Below are positions 43,584 to 53,939 of a stretch of DNA of 64,000 nucleotides, in pieces. The notes beneath the pieces were generated by a model that was not told the DNA's origin, did no database searches, and saw nothing but the letters and a program-made list of their open reading frames with translations. Numbering within the stretch: position 1 is the stretch's first letter; each line of letters begins with the position of its first letter. The stretch is from Bostrychus sinensis (lineage: Eukaryota > Chordata > Actinopteri > Gobiiformes > Eleotridae): positions 7,094,256 through 7,158,255 of the forward strand of contig CM036247.1 in the NCBI GenBank assembly GCA_020698575.1, given 5' to 3'. The position numbers were made by a program, and so were the translations under genes.

Positions 43584-44298
43584 TACACTGTATTTCTAAA
43601 AGTACTAGCCACCTGCCTTCAAATGCATATGAACTTAAGCGTCATCCCATCCCTAATCAATCAGACAGGAGTCAGCCACATGAATGGACATACAGCTCTC
43701 TGTCATGGTTTAATGGTAATGACCCCATTTACCCATAGTGCCACAGGGTTAAATGCTATCAAGTAATAGCAAACTTAAACCATGACAGAGAGCTGTATGT
43801 TTGCAAATCAGTCAGTGACCCCATTCTATTCTAGTTCCAAGAAGATAAACGTAAGGTAATAGCTCTTAATAACAGTGGACATCAGTTAAAAGTTGGAGCG
43901 AGCCAAATTTGGCCCGCGGTAAGGGGTTGCCCACCCTGCCATAGGGTTTAATTAATGACGTCAGCCCACCCTTAGCATCTACCTACATCAGACATCTATG
44001 TCCAGTGTCAGACTCTGATGTTGGACGAAGGCCTGGCTCACAGTCTTCGCTCTAATTCATCTCAAAGGTGTTCTGTCGTTGAGGTCAGGACTCTGTGCAG
44101 GTTCAGTCAAGTTCTTCCACACCAAACTCACTCATCCATGTCTTTATGGACCGTGCAGTCCAAAATCTCATGCTGCTGAAGCATTCAGAGTTCCTTTCAA
44201 TGGAACTAAGAGGCCAAGCCCAGCTCCAAAAAACAACCCCACACCATAATCCCAAATCAGTTATTTGGGTGAGTAAATACTTTTGGAAATATAGTGTA
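43584..44298 (-). mobile_element. Internally deleted Tc1-like transposon with TA duplication
   Basis: TACACTGTATTTCTAAAAGT at the left and ACTTTTGGAAATATAGTGTA at the right are inverted, with TA outside each (43582-43583, 44299-44300). Sequences such as GTTGGACGAAGGCCTGGCTC, GGTGTTCTGTCGTTGAGGTC and CACACCAAACTCACTCATCC are those of fish Tc1 elements whose transposase reads on the minus strand. Most of the transposase is deleted. A foreign segment, about 43659-43939, interrupts the left part. Confidence 0.85.
43659..43939. mobile_element. Insertion inside the Tc1-like element, with a perfect 25-bp hairpin
   Basis: The host Tc1 sequence stops near CCCATCCCTAATC and resumes at CCATAGGGTTTAATTAATGA. 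The insert ends GCCAAATTTGGCCCGCGGTA, AGGGGTTGCCCACCCTG, a hAT-like CAGGGTGGGCAACC tip on the minus strand. Inside, 43688-43712 and 43776-43800 are perfect reverse complements over 25 bp around a 63-base loop. Confidence 0.6.
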
Positions 44299-44347
44299 TA
44301 TGCTTTATTTCATCTCAATTTAAATTACAGTAAAGTAGTCAAACAAA

Positions 44348-44718
44348 GGACAAGTTCCCGGCCGAAATGAGTTTCCTCTGCAGTATCTCCCTTAGAGATA
44401 AGGTGAGGAGCTCAGTTACTTGGGAGGAGCTCAGAGTAGAGCCGCTGCTCCTCTGCATCGAGAGGAGCCAGCTGAGTCGGCCCGGGGCATCTGTTTCCTG
44501 GGGAGGTGTCCGGGGCATGTCCCACCAGGAGGAGGCCCTGGGGAAGACCTAGGACACGATGGAGGGACTATGTCTCTCGGCTGACCTGGGAACACCTTGG
44601 GGTCCCCCCCGGTAGAGCTGGAGGAAGTGTCTGTGGAGAGGGAAGTTTGGGGATCTCTGCTTAAACTGCTGCCCCCGTGACCCGGCCCCGGATAAAGCAG
44701 AAGAAGATGGATGGATGG
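44348..44718 (+). mobile_element. Rex3/RTE-like LINE 3' end with 11-bp target duplication
   Basis: Reads ISLRDKVRSSVTWEELRVEP, LLLCIERSQLSRPG, then across shifts RTRWRDYVSRLTWEHLGVP and REVWGSLLKLLPP, ending CCCGGATAAAGCAG with the GATGGATGGATGG tail. Perfect direct repeats AGTCAAACAAA flank it (44337-44347, 44719-44729). It retains about 370 bp, more than the copy at 15558-15733. Dead because of frameshifts. Confidence 0.9.
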
Positions 44719-44804
44719 AGTCAAACAAAAGTCTATTTCTGCAGTAAGTACTTGTATCACAGTATCAGAGGAGGTCAGATGAGTACAATAAGATGCTCTG
44801 AAGC

Positions 44805-45195
44805 ACTGGTTCCCAAATGGTGGACTTGGACCCAAAAGTGGGTTGTGGGGAGGTTGAAAATAGTTTCAGTGTTCAGCTTTATTTGAAGCCTAAAAATAGT
44901 TTTGCTGACATGTAATGGTGAAAATGGTTGTATACTGAATTTGCCATAAAGGTAGTTGTAAAATAAAAAATAAATTTGGTTCATTCAAAAGTTGGTCACA
45001 ATGAAACAATCCAGGCCTCACAGCAAGAAGGTTCAGTTTCTGAGCTCTGAGTGGGGCTCCTCTGTGTGGAGTTTGCATGGTTCTCCTTGCACAGTAGGCT
45101 CATCCTCCAGCTAGGTCTCAAGATATGAAGAAGGGTCCCAGGACGCTGCACTGCGGTCGCCCACTGCTCCTGACAGAGATGAATGAAGTCTTCTC
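44805..45195. mobile_element. hAT-like end and SINE-like fragments
   Basis: CACTGGTTCCCAAATGGTGG at 44804-44823 is a hAT-like tip without a partner. 45010-45190 (GGCCTCACAGCAAGAAGGTT, GTGTGGAGTTTGCATGGTTC, AGATGAATGAA) is a decayed relative of the SINEs at 36851 and 37258. Confidence 0.5.
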
Positions 45196-45229
45196 TTATG
45201 ACAAATTGAACAGACCTACTTACTTTAAA

Positions 45230-45630
45230 CCACCCTGCCGCTGAATAATCTGATTTTTACCGTAGCCTTCTCTCATAGCTGTACACAGATAACTCAGCAT
45301 CATGCATTCCAGTGAGCGGGGCCCTTATCTGCGTAAGATCCTGGATTTCACACCGCGCTTGGTAAATGATGCTACCGATAAGCATCAGGTTATAGCGCGC
45401 GCCGACGGTGGCTCCACGCCAGCTTTCTCCAAATTCTCATTAAATTTGCAATTTGTCAGCGCTTTTGCAAATCACATTGTTCCCTCGATGGTGGCAGATC
45501 ATCAGAGTAAAACTAATACTCATTTTGCCTCGGTGTCGGCGGAGGGCTCCTCAAACTCACACTTGATGGAGGCTGAGTACAGAACAATGAGAGGAAATGA
45601 GAGCTGCCTGCTATTTTGGGAATAACCATC
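45230..45630. promoter_or_regulatory. Unique island, candidate conserved non-coding element
   Basis: Strikingly non-repetitive, GC-balanced sequence between repeats. TTTGTCAGCGCTTTTGCAAA and TCACATTGTT (45451-45480) include POU/SOX-like words. A 107-codon frame (45302-45625) spans it, but has no recognisable domain and no better coding texture than its neighbours; I do not call a gene. An alternative is an unannotated exon. Confidence 0.35.
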
Positions 45631-45921
45631 TTTTTGCATTTTTGTTCTTTAAATATTGTCTTTAGCATACTTTTTTGGAATTTTACTTTTTTATATTGAT
45701 CTACAGAGAAAGATTTGTTTAAAGACCTTTCAAGTTCACAAACATTTCTTTTTCATAATAATAATTTTAGCTTAAATACATAGCTAGTGTTAACTTTTTA
45801 TGCAAATTCAGAAACTTAATTTTTCCTTCATTTTACTGATATTTAACTTGTAAATGCCAAGAAAAGTCCTTGGCAGCAGTGTTGTTTTTAGCCAAATGCA
45901 GACTATGGTGCCCCACCTTAA

Positions 45922-46228
45922 CCCTCAGGCCCCTGGCTCCTTTTTAGGGTCTTTTAAATGTATTTTTTTGCTCTCATTTTGATATTTCCTATGCTAGGGT
46001 GATGATATTTGATAAAGATGTTCATTAATAAATTAATTTTAGAACTACATCGTCACAACTTAAAAAAAAAAACTCAAAACAATACTCAGATTTTTCCTCT
46101 TAAAGCCCTTTTTAGTCCCACTGACTCACATTAAAATCACTTATTTTCACTCTGCTGCCATTGCAATACTGAAATGTTAAATCAGGTTCATTTCTCTTTA
46201 ACCCTGCCAGTCAGAGGCTAAAAAATAC

Positions 46229-46260
<32 letters not shown>

Positions 46261-46799
46261 CCACCAGATCCACCATTTTCTCATTGCATTGTGGGAAATA
46301 TTTACCTTATAATTACCATTAGATAACTTTGACGGTAGACCAGGCCTTTTATGGGTTTAGGAGGAAGATCATGAGTTTCAGACCATTTTTTTGTGATTTT
46401 TTGTTCTTTTTTTGTAATGGCACAAAAAGTAAAAATGTATCAAAATCAGTGACCTGTCCGGGACTGGTAATCCCTGCACAAACAAAAAACACTTTGTCGT
46501 CATCATCATCTTTATAATCAGACTCAAGGTCCATATAAAAAGCATCAAAAGACAAACCCAGCGCACAACATTTTTATCTTTAAATAGTAAATAATTAATC
46601 TTTTATTTACAAATATGTGGGAATTATGTGAACAAACTGGGATTTACAGGGTTAAAAATATGAAAATTAATTCACTTTTGCTCTCTGTGATGATCAAAAA
46701 AACATTTTATTTTTTATTTTTATGTGACCCAGTGACTTAAAAGGGTTTTAGGAGGAAGAACGTTATTTTTTTTTATTTTTTTTAAGGAGGGCCTGAGGG
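45922..46799. mobile_element. piggyBac-like element, TTAA-flanked
   Basis: TTAA (45918-45921) then CCCTCAGGCCC, mirrored by GGGCCTGAGGG then TTAA (46800-46803). CCCT-type tips with a TTAA target are the piggyBac signature. The minus strand carries an acidic frame (46349-46566). A 30-plus A-run lies inside at 46224-46257. The element is internally deleted. Confidence 0.85.
46349..46566 (-). pseudogene. piggyBac-like protein, acidic N-terminal remnant
   Basis: Reading from the element interior: FDAFYMDLESDYKDDDDDKV then FFVCAGITSPGQVTDFDTFL. An acidic Asp-rich stretch followed by a G-T/S-P-type region is usual near the start of piggyBac transposases. The stretch happens to resemble the FLAG epitope but has one Asp too many and lies in natural transposon sequence. 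The catalytic DDD region is missing. Confidence 0.45.
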
Positions 46800-46904
46800 T
46801 TAAGTTGCACAAAGACAAAAGTAAAACAGTATTCCCAGCCATTTTGATGCATTAGAGAAAGATGCTGAGTAACATTTTCATGCATTTTGTCCATTCTTGG
46901 AGGG

Positions 46905-47060
46905 TTTGAGGTTTGATTTCTGCTCTGACCCAGTGTCATACTGTTGCTGTGTCCTTGGGCAAGACACCTGCATTACCAACTCCCGTCACAGTATGTGGCT
47001 GGTTGTGAGAGGAAGGGCATCCGGCATAAAAACCTGCATAAGAAAAAAATAAATAAAATG
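46905..47060. mobile_element. SINE-like repeat fragment
   Basis: GGTTTGATTTCTGCTCTGAC, TACTGTTGCTGTGTCCTTGG and GCAAGACACCTGCATTACC are the 'TTGGGCAAGACAC' repeat of fish. It ends GGGCATCCGGCATAAAAACC with an A-rich tail (47041-47057). Confidence 0.6.
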
Positions 47061-47149
47061 AACATGCAACAAGCACTTTCCATTTGTCTCACACTTCAGC
47101 AATTTGACACATACCAGAAATAAACATAATTTCAGTAAAAACGTTACGG

Positions 47150-47865
47150 TTTTGAAGCGTCCAAATGACAGCAGTGGTTTTTGCTAAACTCCAAACAAAC
47201 AGGCATCATTTTCTTTATGAGGAGGAAAAAATAGACGCGAGCGAGGAGGCAGAACAAAACAAATCCGCCGCAATCGCACTCATCACAGCGCTAAAAGGCG
47301 TCAAAAGAACATCGGGGATTATTACCGCCTTAGACATGTATTTGAAATCATCCCCCTCCTCCTTCTGCCTTCTCCTCGCTCTAATCTGTAAACACGCCGC
47401 GATCCCTGTTGTCAAAGGAAAAAAATCCTCAAATCATCTTAAAGCAGAACGGCCTTCTTTTTAGCAAAACTGGGTCATGGTTTTTTTAGTTAATTTACCT
47501 ATTGCACAAGACTCGCCGCTCGTTTCCGCAGGCACCAGCTCGAACTGCGCTGCTAAAATGGGAACTGAAATCTGGCGGAGAAGCTTAAGAGATGTGCAGA
47601 ATGGTACAGAAGTGAATGCACCGCAGGAGGGGGAAGAGCCGTGCAGGGCGTCCCAGCACTTGTCAGACTTGTATAGGTGACAGGAGCGACAGGCATCAAG
47701 GAACATACTGAACACAGGAAGATAAATGGCGTGCAAGATGGTATACTTGATTTTAATAAACGTATGTGTTTTTACTTTAAGTTGAGGAACAGCTCAAAGC
47801 AAAACTTTCCTGCAACTTTCACTGTTTTGGTCGCACTTTTTTCCTACATTTTGGAGTAAAGCACT
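47150..47865. promoter_or_regulatory. Unique island, candidate conserved non-coding element
   Basis: Two dense non-repetitive stretches (47200-47470 and 47500-47720). TCTGTAAACACGCC (forkhead-like TGTAAACA) and TTGTCAAAGGA (47386-47419) are notable words. The 99-codon frame 47165-47464 and the 66- and 91-codon minus-strand frames overlap it and show no domain. Regulatory function is inferred. Confidence 0.33.
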
Positions 47866-48222
47866 AAGGAAGAGTGTGTATCCAAAGGTTGGCGGTTTGA
47901 TCCCATCTTTGTATACTGTCGTTGTGTTCCTGGGCAAGACACTTAACCCACCTTGCCTCCATTGTTGGGGTACACTGGCGTATGAATGGGTGAGTGGTTC
48001 TTTGTAAGGATGCACCGATACCACTTTTTTAAAACCAATACGAGTACGAGTACTTCCATTGGGTGAACTCACTGATACCAAATACTGATACGAGTACTTA
48101 TATAGGGGTTACTTTATAGTTTATACAGTTACACTACTGTATCTTTTTGCTGTCTGTCCCCGCTCTGCATTGCTAAGTTATTTTTACAACAGAGTGGTTT
48201 GAACACAACTAACCGCGGCTAA

Positions 48223-48946
48223 AGGGGGGTATACACCAAGGCGACGATCGCCCGTCTGAAGCCGTCTTAACGGTTCTTCCACATCGCTCATTTCCGTCCT
48301 TTTGATATGTATGCGCCGTCGCCCCCCATCGCTCCAGGACGGAGGCCGTCTGACCAGTTTTCTGCCGATTGGCCTTGTTGTTGTTGAATCGGCGTCTTTG
48401 GTCTTTGGCACAAAGCGCTCTGATAGGCCTAGCTCTACAGCTGCCGCGCCAATCAGCTCACGGGAATTTTAGCGGAAGTGACGGAGTGACGAGAGTGAAA
48501 ACCGCTGTGGCAGCATACTGTCACCATTTTTGCATTCTTCGCAATTTCGTGCAGAAAGTTATCTTCTTCAAGTAACAGAGCAGCGGCACCTAATCCACAC
48601 AAAACAATGTCCAAACCGGCCATGATCACGCTTCTGTAATGTTCAAACAAGCTGAGAACAGTGGCAGACCAAGGCGCGCTACATGCATATGTACTCCGCA
48701 AACATTGTGTCACTTCTGTTTATCTTTGTTCACTGGCTAGTGCCATCTGCTGCTTTGGGGGGGTAATTACATCACACGCATGCGCAAGACACGGTCTTTA
48801 GGTCGGTTGTCGCTTCGGTGTATGAAGAGGGAAAAAGGTCATGCGACGTGAGGAAACAGGAGGGAACGAGAGGGAACGAGAGGAGACGAGCTGTCGCTCC
48901 GTCTTATCGGTGGCAGTCTGGGAGTCGCCTTGGTGTATCTAGGCCT
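48223..48946. mobile_element. PIF/Harbinger-like element with TAA duplication
   Basis: AGGGGGGTATACACCAAGGC at the left is mirrored by GCCTTGGTGTATCTAGGCCT at the right. TAA flanks both (48220-48222, 48947-48949), the expected TWA target. A minus-strand frame (48453-48713) has MAGLDIVLCGLGAAALLLEE then DNFLHEIAKNAKMV. This is a plausible start of a Harbinger-encoded protein, but no DDE or Myb domain is present. Nested in the hAT 48005-49911. Confidence 0.85.
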
Positions 48947-49426
48947 TAAACTTTGCTCAATATGAACATGTTATACCTCATTTTAAAGATTAGATTCCCC
49001 CTTTATTCAGTCGTTAAAATCATTTTAAAGACAGATTGAGCATCTGCGCATAACCAGCAGAGATTCACCAAGACACACAGCAGCTAACACAATTAGCAAC
49101 GGTACTTCTTATGTTTTATCAGACAACAACTGCTTCAGACTGCGCGCTGGTATCATTTTGGGACAACTAGGACAACAAAAGGACAACTGCTTAAGTTTCA
49201 GGACTCACGAATGATTTGGGATAAGTCTGGTTGAGCAGAATGTAGAGCCAGCTTTACTTTAATCTCTGTACAGTTCACTTTGAAATCCTTCCACAGGTTT
49301 CTCACTGCTCAGCTGAGAGGAGAAGGTCATGTGACTGTAAAGTGGTATCGGTTGCTGGTATCGGGCCACTTTTATGAATACGAGTACGAGTACTTGGAAA
49401 TACCTGATACTGGTATTGGTGCATCC

Positions 49427-49900
49427 TAGGGCTGCAACAACTAATCGGATTAATCACTTATAATTGATTATTGAAATAATCGTCAACTAATTTAGTAATC
49501 AAATAATCGCCAACTGGGATATTTATTAGACTCTGACTCATGCCATGTTCTGTGAGAGAAGGTTTTATTACCTAGATAGAGCAGTAAACAGTTAAAAAAA
49601 ACAATGTACATTTTGTGTTTTTGATTAAAAATATCATATATGTATTACAGATGATATTTTATGTATATATGCTCTATATAAACATCTTCAAGAAGCAGCT
49701 TGTAGCTTTGTCTGATTTAATTTTGTAAAAAAATTAAGTTATTTTTGGTAGCATTATCACCAATTTTTAACAAAAACTATTAAACACCTCAAGTTTTTAA
49801 CCATTTTACTTGCGCTTCTCTATCCCCTTATGAATAGACTAATCAAAAAAGTAATCGACAGATTAATCGATTATCAAAATAATTGTTAGTTGCAGTCCTA
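49427..49900. mobile_element. hAT MITE with perfect 8-bp duplication, nested at a hAT tip
   Basis: TAGGGCTGCAACAACTAAT at the left and ATTGTTAGTTGCAGTCCTA at the right are inverted. Perfect GTGCATCC repeats flank it (49419-49426, 49901-49908). The body is ATTAATCGATTA-type words. The duplicated target is itself part of the terminal repeat of the surrounding hAT. Confidence 0.92.
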
Positions 49901-49949
49901 GTGCATCCCTAGTTCTTTGATATAAAGTGCTTTGAGTGTAGCTTTGTTC

Positions 49950-50459
49950 AAACTCAGTCTATGGCCCAGTCCACATGAGTCAGAGGAACAGTGTCACCCA
50001 TGACTCCAGTGGTTCTTTCAGATGTTAACTTAAAGGGTCATTTTTAACCTCCGCAGGTGTAACCACATGTAACACGGTCATCTTTACACAGGCTTCAACA
50101 GAACAGCACTTGTACCCACAGGCAGAAGACGTTTCAGAGAGCTGCTTTATCTGCTTCTGTAGGAAGGAGGAGTTTTAGACCTGAAACTAAATTCTATTGG
50201 TTCAGAAGAGTTAAAAGACATGAAAGAGCCTCAGTGGTTTCGGGTCATTAGGAGTCTTTAGGAGCAGTAGAAACCTCTGTAAGAACTGTATGCAACTGCT
50301 CCACCCAAATATAATAAGACTCTTAGTTAAAATTTGCAAAAAAAATTAAAACTGTAATGATACTTTTAAAAATAAAGACTGCACCCCTATATCCGCCAAG
50401 TTAATGTGACTCATGGTCTCTAAACATCTTAAGGAATGTGATGTTTTTAGAGTTTTGTA
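49950..50459. other. Unique intergenic sequence, no gene seen
   Basis: Moderate GC between 50040 and 50290. No domain-bearing frame or repeat boundary. Confidence 0.4.
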
Positions 50460-50660
50460 CTGTAGGGCTGCGTTTCCCAACCAGGGGTACGGGGACCCCC
50501 AGGGGTACTTGGAATTATTTCATAATTTATTTCCATGGTGACAAGAAAACAACATATTAAGTGATTTTTTTTTAATTCCAATTATTTTATTTTTTTAATT
50601 ATGAGTTTAAATGTTTATATTTTTTCTTATTTTTATTATTTATATTATTTGTATTTTTAT

Positions 50661-51006
50661 TAGGAGTGTTCGGAGTTAATTGATTAATCAGCATTATGGC
50701 CATAATCAATTGAAAGAAATTGAAGAAAAACTAGCCATTCATAGTTAAACTGTTCAGTAAAGTAAAGGGACAGTACCAGTGCAGAAGAAGAGCAAATTAA
50801 ACATAAAATTAAGCAACTGTTTCCTAAAAAATATAAGCCTATAACTTGTCTTTAGTTTAAAAAAAGTCACTTTTTTATTATGGCTCATGACTTAGAATTT
50901 TATAAAGAGCAGTTTTTTTATAAAGTGTAACGATAGTGGTTACTTGATAATTGTTTGTTAAGACCAATTAATCAAATAAAGAAAATTAACTGAATGTGCA
51001 TCCCTA
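50661..51006. mobile_element. Nested hAT-like MITE
   Basis: TAGGAGTGTTCGGAGTTAAT at the left and ATTAACTGAATGTGCATCCC with TA at the right are imperfectly inverted. Flanks ATTTTTAT and GTTTTTAT match at 7 of 8. The body includes GATTAATCAGC and ACCAATTAATC words. Absent from the sister copy at 10706-11245. Confidence 0.75.
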
Positions 51007-51182
51007 GTTTTTATTAATTTTATTATATTTTGAACAGAAAATATGTAATGAAATAAGTAAATGTAGTAGGGGTTTATTTGTTACATTTGTATTTTATATA
51101 TTTTTTATCTTAAAGACAGGCAGATTATTATTTATTTTTTATTTTGAAACTTAGTTTAAAAGAAAAAAATTCAGGAGAATTA

Positions 51183-51917
51183 CCATATTTTCTGGACTAT
51201 AAGTCGCACTTTTTTCATAGTCTGGCTAGGGGTGCGACGTATACTCAGGTGTGACTTATATATTAAAATATTTCAGGTGTTGGTTAGAGGGTGCTCTAGG
51301 CTTGTGTACCAGCATCTGCTGCACCTGTACCACTGACAATTTAAAATCTAAACATTACCACTAACAACTTAGGCTATAAAGACAACTGAGAAAGAGCGGA
51401 ATAATTGGAAATGGAACTGATGCTGAGTCTGACGACAGCCACGCAGAGGAGGAAGCGGCGCTTCGTCTACCTCCGGAGTTGGCAGAGTTGTTCAGAAGCG
51501 ACACCGAGGATGAAGAATTTAAAGGATTTAGCGATTAGGAGTGAGATGGTGAGTTTGGTGAACTTGTTATATTATGTTCTTTATGCTATAGTTATGTGAA
51601 TAACTGTTAATATATTACGTTAACATACGAGACACCTATTCAGTTCGTTGTTTATGCTTCATGTAGCTGAATAACCATCAATGTGTTACGTTAGCAAACC
51701 ACACACCTATTCAGCTGTTGTTCTCTATTCTATTATTACTATAACTTGTCTTTCAAGATGAAATGTCTGTTCTTGGTGTCGGATTTTGTAAAATAAATTT
51801 CCCCAAAAAATGTGACTTATAGTCCAGTGCAAATTATACTTTTTTTTCTTCTTCATTATGCATTTTTTGGCTAGTGCGACTTATACTCCGGAGCGACTTA
51901 TAATCCAGAAAATACGG
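51183..51917. mobile_element. TA-flanked DNA transposon, copy 2
   Basis: CCATATTTTCTGGACTATAA and its mirror TTATAATCCAGAAAATACGG, with TA on both sides (51181-51182, 51918-51919). Nearly identical to 4097-4826 throughout, including the acidic frame ELAELFRSDTEDEEF (51407-51538). Absent from the sister host at 10706-11245. Confidence 0.85.
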
Positions 51918-52329
51918 TAGTATTTACAATAAAGTAAGTATAAAATATGTTACTAATAAACATAGATGTTTTATATGACTACTTTTTGAAGAATCATCAA
52001 CACCTATGGGTGACGAGGTACTCACGTATGACAAAAATCCCAGGGGGTACACGAGACAAAAAAGGCTGGGAACCACTGCTGTAGGGGGCACTAAAGAGGA
52101 ACACTTTGTACATTTGGGCAATCAGAAGTGGGCCCAATGTGGAAGTCGTCCAGACAAAGGTTTCCTCTGTCTTTTGGCGTCTCTTCCATGACCAACATCT
52201 AAGAAATAAAGCCTTCGCTGGTTTGTTGTAGCAGAAAACATACTAAAACTCTTCTGGCAGTGCACCTTTAATTAAGAAATTAATTAAAATCTGTAATTAT
52301 CTAGGACTTAGACTTGAAGCTTAATGAAT

Positions 52330-52750
52330 TGGTGATAGGAATTTGCAGCCAAAAAGCTCTGAGTGTTGTGTGGGGCTGCCAAAGCTTTCACACGGTCAAA
52401 AAAGGGACAACATAATGCCTACAAGCACAGTGGAAAAGCTCATGATAAAAATTTCATTAGGCCACAATCACAGGTCTGAATTATGCAGCACTGAATCTCT
52501 GAAAACTCGCTGCTTTTGGACAGCCCAAGTGAAGAGTGAAAGGCTGACCCTGCTTCGTTTTGCTGACAAACTCTCTATTTATTTTTGTGTGTGTGAATTT
52601 TTAACTGCAGTGTGAATTATTGAAAGTGTCAGAGTTTGCTTTAAATGCCGCAGGACACGGGGCAGCCTTGCGATGCACTACAATGGTCCATTTATGTGCA
52701 CTGAAGAGCCATCACAACAGTGGCCCACAGTGTGTTTATTCAAGTTGTGG
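52330..52750. promoter_or_regulatory. Unique island, candidate conserved non-coding element
   Basis: Non-repetitive sequence with balanced GC (52340-52740). The 90-codon frame 52343-52615 has no recognisable domain. Flanked by AT-rich DNA. Regulatory role inferred. Confidence 0.3.
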
Positions 52751-53124
52751 TTAAAAAAAAAATTAAACGGGTTAAATATTGCTATTAAAATAAAACAAGC
52801 TTTTCAATATGTCTCTTATCTTCTGTCTTTTTGACTTTTTCCTCCCTCCTTTTCCCCATCTGCCTTCTAGCGTCCAATTCTTTGTCTTTTGTTTTGGAAA
52901 TGCTCTCCAGTTGTCTGGGTTTGGAACTGGCACAAAGAGTACAATGGCTTGGATTTACCTTTAGTTAAAAGAGAAATAGGGAAATGTGCATTCTGTGTTA
53001 AGGCTCCTCCTTGTTTCTATTCACTCCATAACTTCATTTGTTCCAAAATTCTCTCTTAATGCATCTTCTGAACATTTGCCTTTGTTTTTGTTGGGAAGGT
53101 ATTACAGAATAATGATTTGTTAAC

Positions 53125-53510
53125 TTTGTTTTGTGTGATCTCAATTGATTTTGTAGGTCTCGTGTATATTTATTTATGTCATTTATGTTTATCTTGAATG
53201 ACTTTGTTAAAGTCCTGAAATTATGCTTATACTTTACACCATCATAAACAACTTTGGGAGGGCTAATGATCTTTGATTTTTAGGCTACACGACTTTATAT
53301 GACTTTGTAAAGCTTTTATGTTTGTTTGTTTTTTCCTCGTAAACGACTTGAGGAGGTCTAAAGATGTTTTATTTTTAGATTATAAGACTATAAGCGAGTT
53401 TTAAATTATGCTTTTATTTCACACGGATATAAACGACTTTAGAAGATGTAAAGAATTTAGATTTTTAGCTTACATGATCATTAACGACTCTGCTAAGTCG
53501 TGAAATTATG
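53125..53510. repeat. Degenerate ~95-bp tandem repeat, 3-4 units
   Basis: Units start near 53125, 53218, 53311 and 53404 and end before 53503. Landmarks repeat in order: AAATTATGCTT, ACACC/ACACGG.TATAAACGACTT, AGATGTAAAG/GGTCTAAAGATG, TTTTAGNTTA, GACTTTGTAAAG. Units are about 60-70% alike by eye, so this is an old array. Confidence 0.7.
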
Positions 53511-53639
53511 CCCTCAAAAAGCCAGGAACATGCTTGAGAAATATGGCTTATATTGGTTTCAAGAGTTTGATTTTGTGAATAAAGTGAGAGAGATTTTGGA
53601 CATTTTTGTTCCTTATGCCTTACATTTTTATTTATGTTA

Positions 53640-53805
53640 TTTTTACTTTGTGTTTATTGAATAGAGCAGTTGAGAGCGAGGAGAGACTTTGGGCAAAGCG
53701 TCGGTGTCCGGACTCAAACCCACGATACTGAGGCAGGCTGTGGGTTACTTGCTGCGTTTATGTGCCACGGCTCTACCAACTGAGCCACACGTTTATTTTT
53801 ACTTA
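53640..53805. mobile_element. Fish repeat with tRNA-like stretch
   Basis: GAGCAGTTGAGAGCGAGGAG, GTCCGGACTCAAACCCACGA, TACTGAGGCAGGC and CTCTACCAACTGAGCCACAC. A related fragment is at 61545-61650 (GACTCGAACCCACGACACCG, AGGTAGGCTGTAG). SINE-like; no functional tRNA fold. Confidence 0.55.
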
Positions 53806-53939
53806 ATTGTATTGTTGTTTGGAAATACCTCAATTTCTCTTTCCTTTGTCTGCCTGATTACACCAAAACACAGTTACACAGTTTGTTTCATCTAATTTTT
53901 TTTTACTTTGACGAGTAATTATGTGGATGACTACATTTT

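Larger units (their letters stand above)
48005..49911. mobile_element. hAT element with perfect 8-bp target duplication, itself hosting two insertions
   Basis: TAAGGATGCACCGATACCAC at the left, mirrored by GGTGCATCCCTA at the right, flanked by perfect GTTCTTTG repeats (47997-48004, 49912-49919). GAGTACGAGTACTT words lie inside both ends. Harbinger-like 48223-48946 and hAT 49427-49900 are nested within. Without them the element is about 0.7 kb and has no transposase. Confidence 0.92.
47868..49948 (+). mobile_element. SINE-like repeat, split by a nested hAT stack
   Basis: GTTGGCGGTTTGATCCCATC, TTCCTGGGCAAGACACTTAA and ATGAATGGGTGAGTGGTTCT lie before the insertion. GATATAAAGTGCTTTGAGTG resumes after 49919. 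This is the same fish repeat as at 39850-39960 and 46905. Removing 48005-49911 and one duplication restores a continuous repeat. Confidence 0.75.
50468..52078. mobile_element. hAT-like MITE with perfect 8-bp duplication, hosting two insertions
   Basis: CTGCGTTTCCCAACCAGGGG at the left and GGCTGGGAACCACTG at the right; perfect CTGTAGGG repeats flank it (50460-50467, 52079-52086). It is the sister of 10706-11245 and, once the nested elements (50661-51006 and 51183-51917) are removed, is about 520 bp against 540 bp there. Confidence 0.9.

Noticed and set aside
45302..45625. 107-codon frame as a host gene
   Set aside because: No recognisable domain, start context or splice structure; texture suits conserved non-coding DNA equally well.
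46498..46530. FLAG-tag coding sequence suggesting vector contamination
   Set aside because: It has five Asp in place of four and lies inside a TTAA-bounded natural element with matching TIRs.
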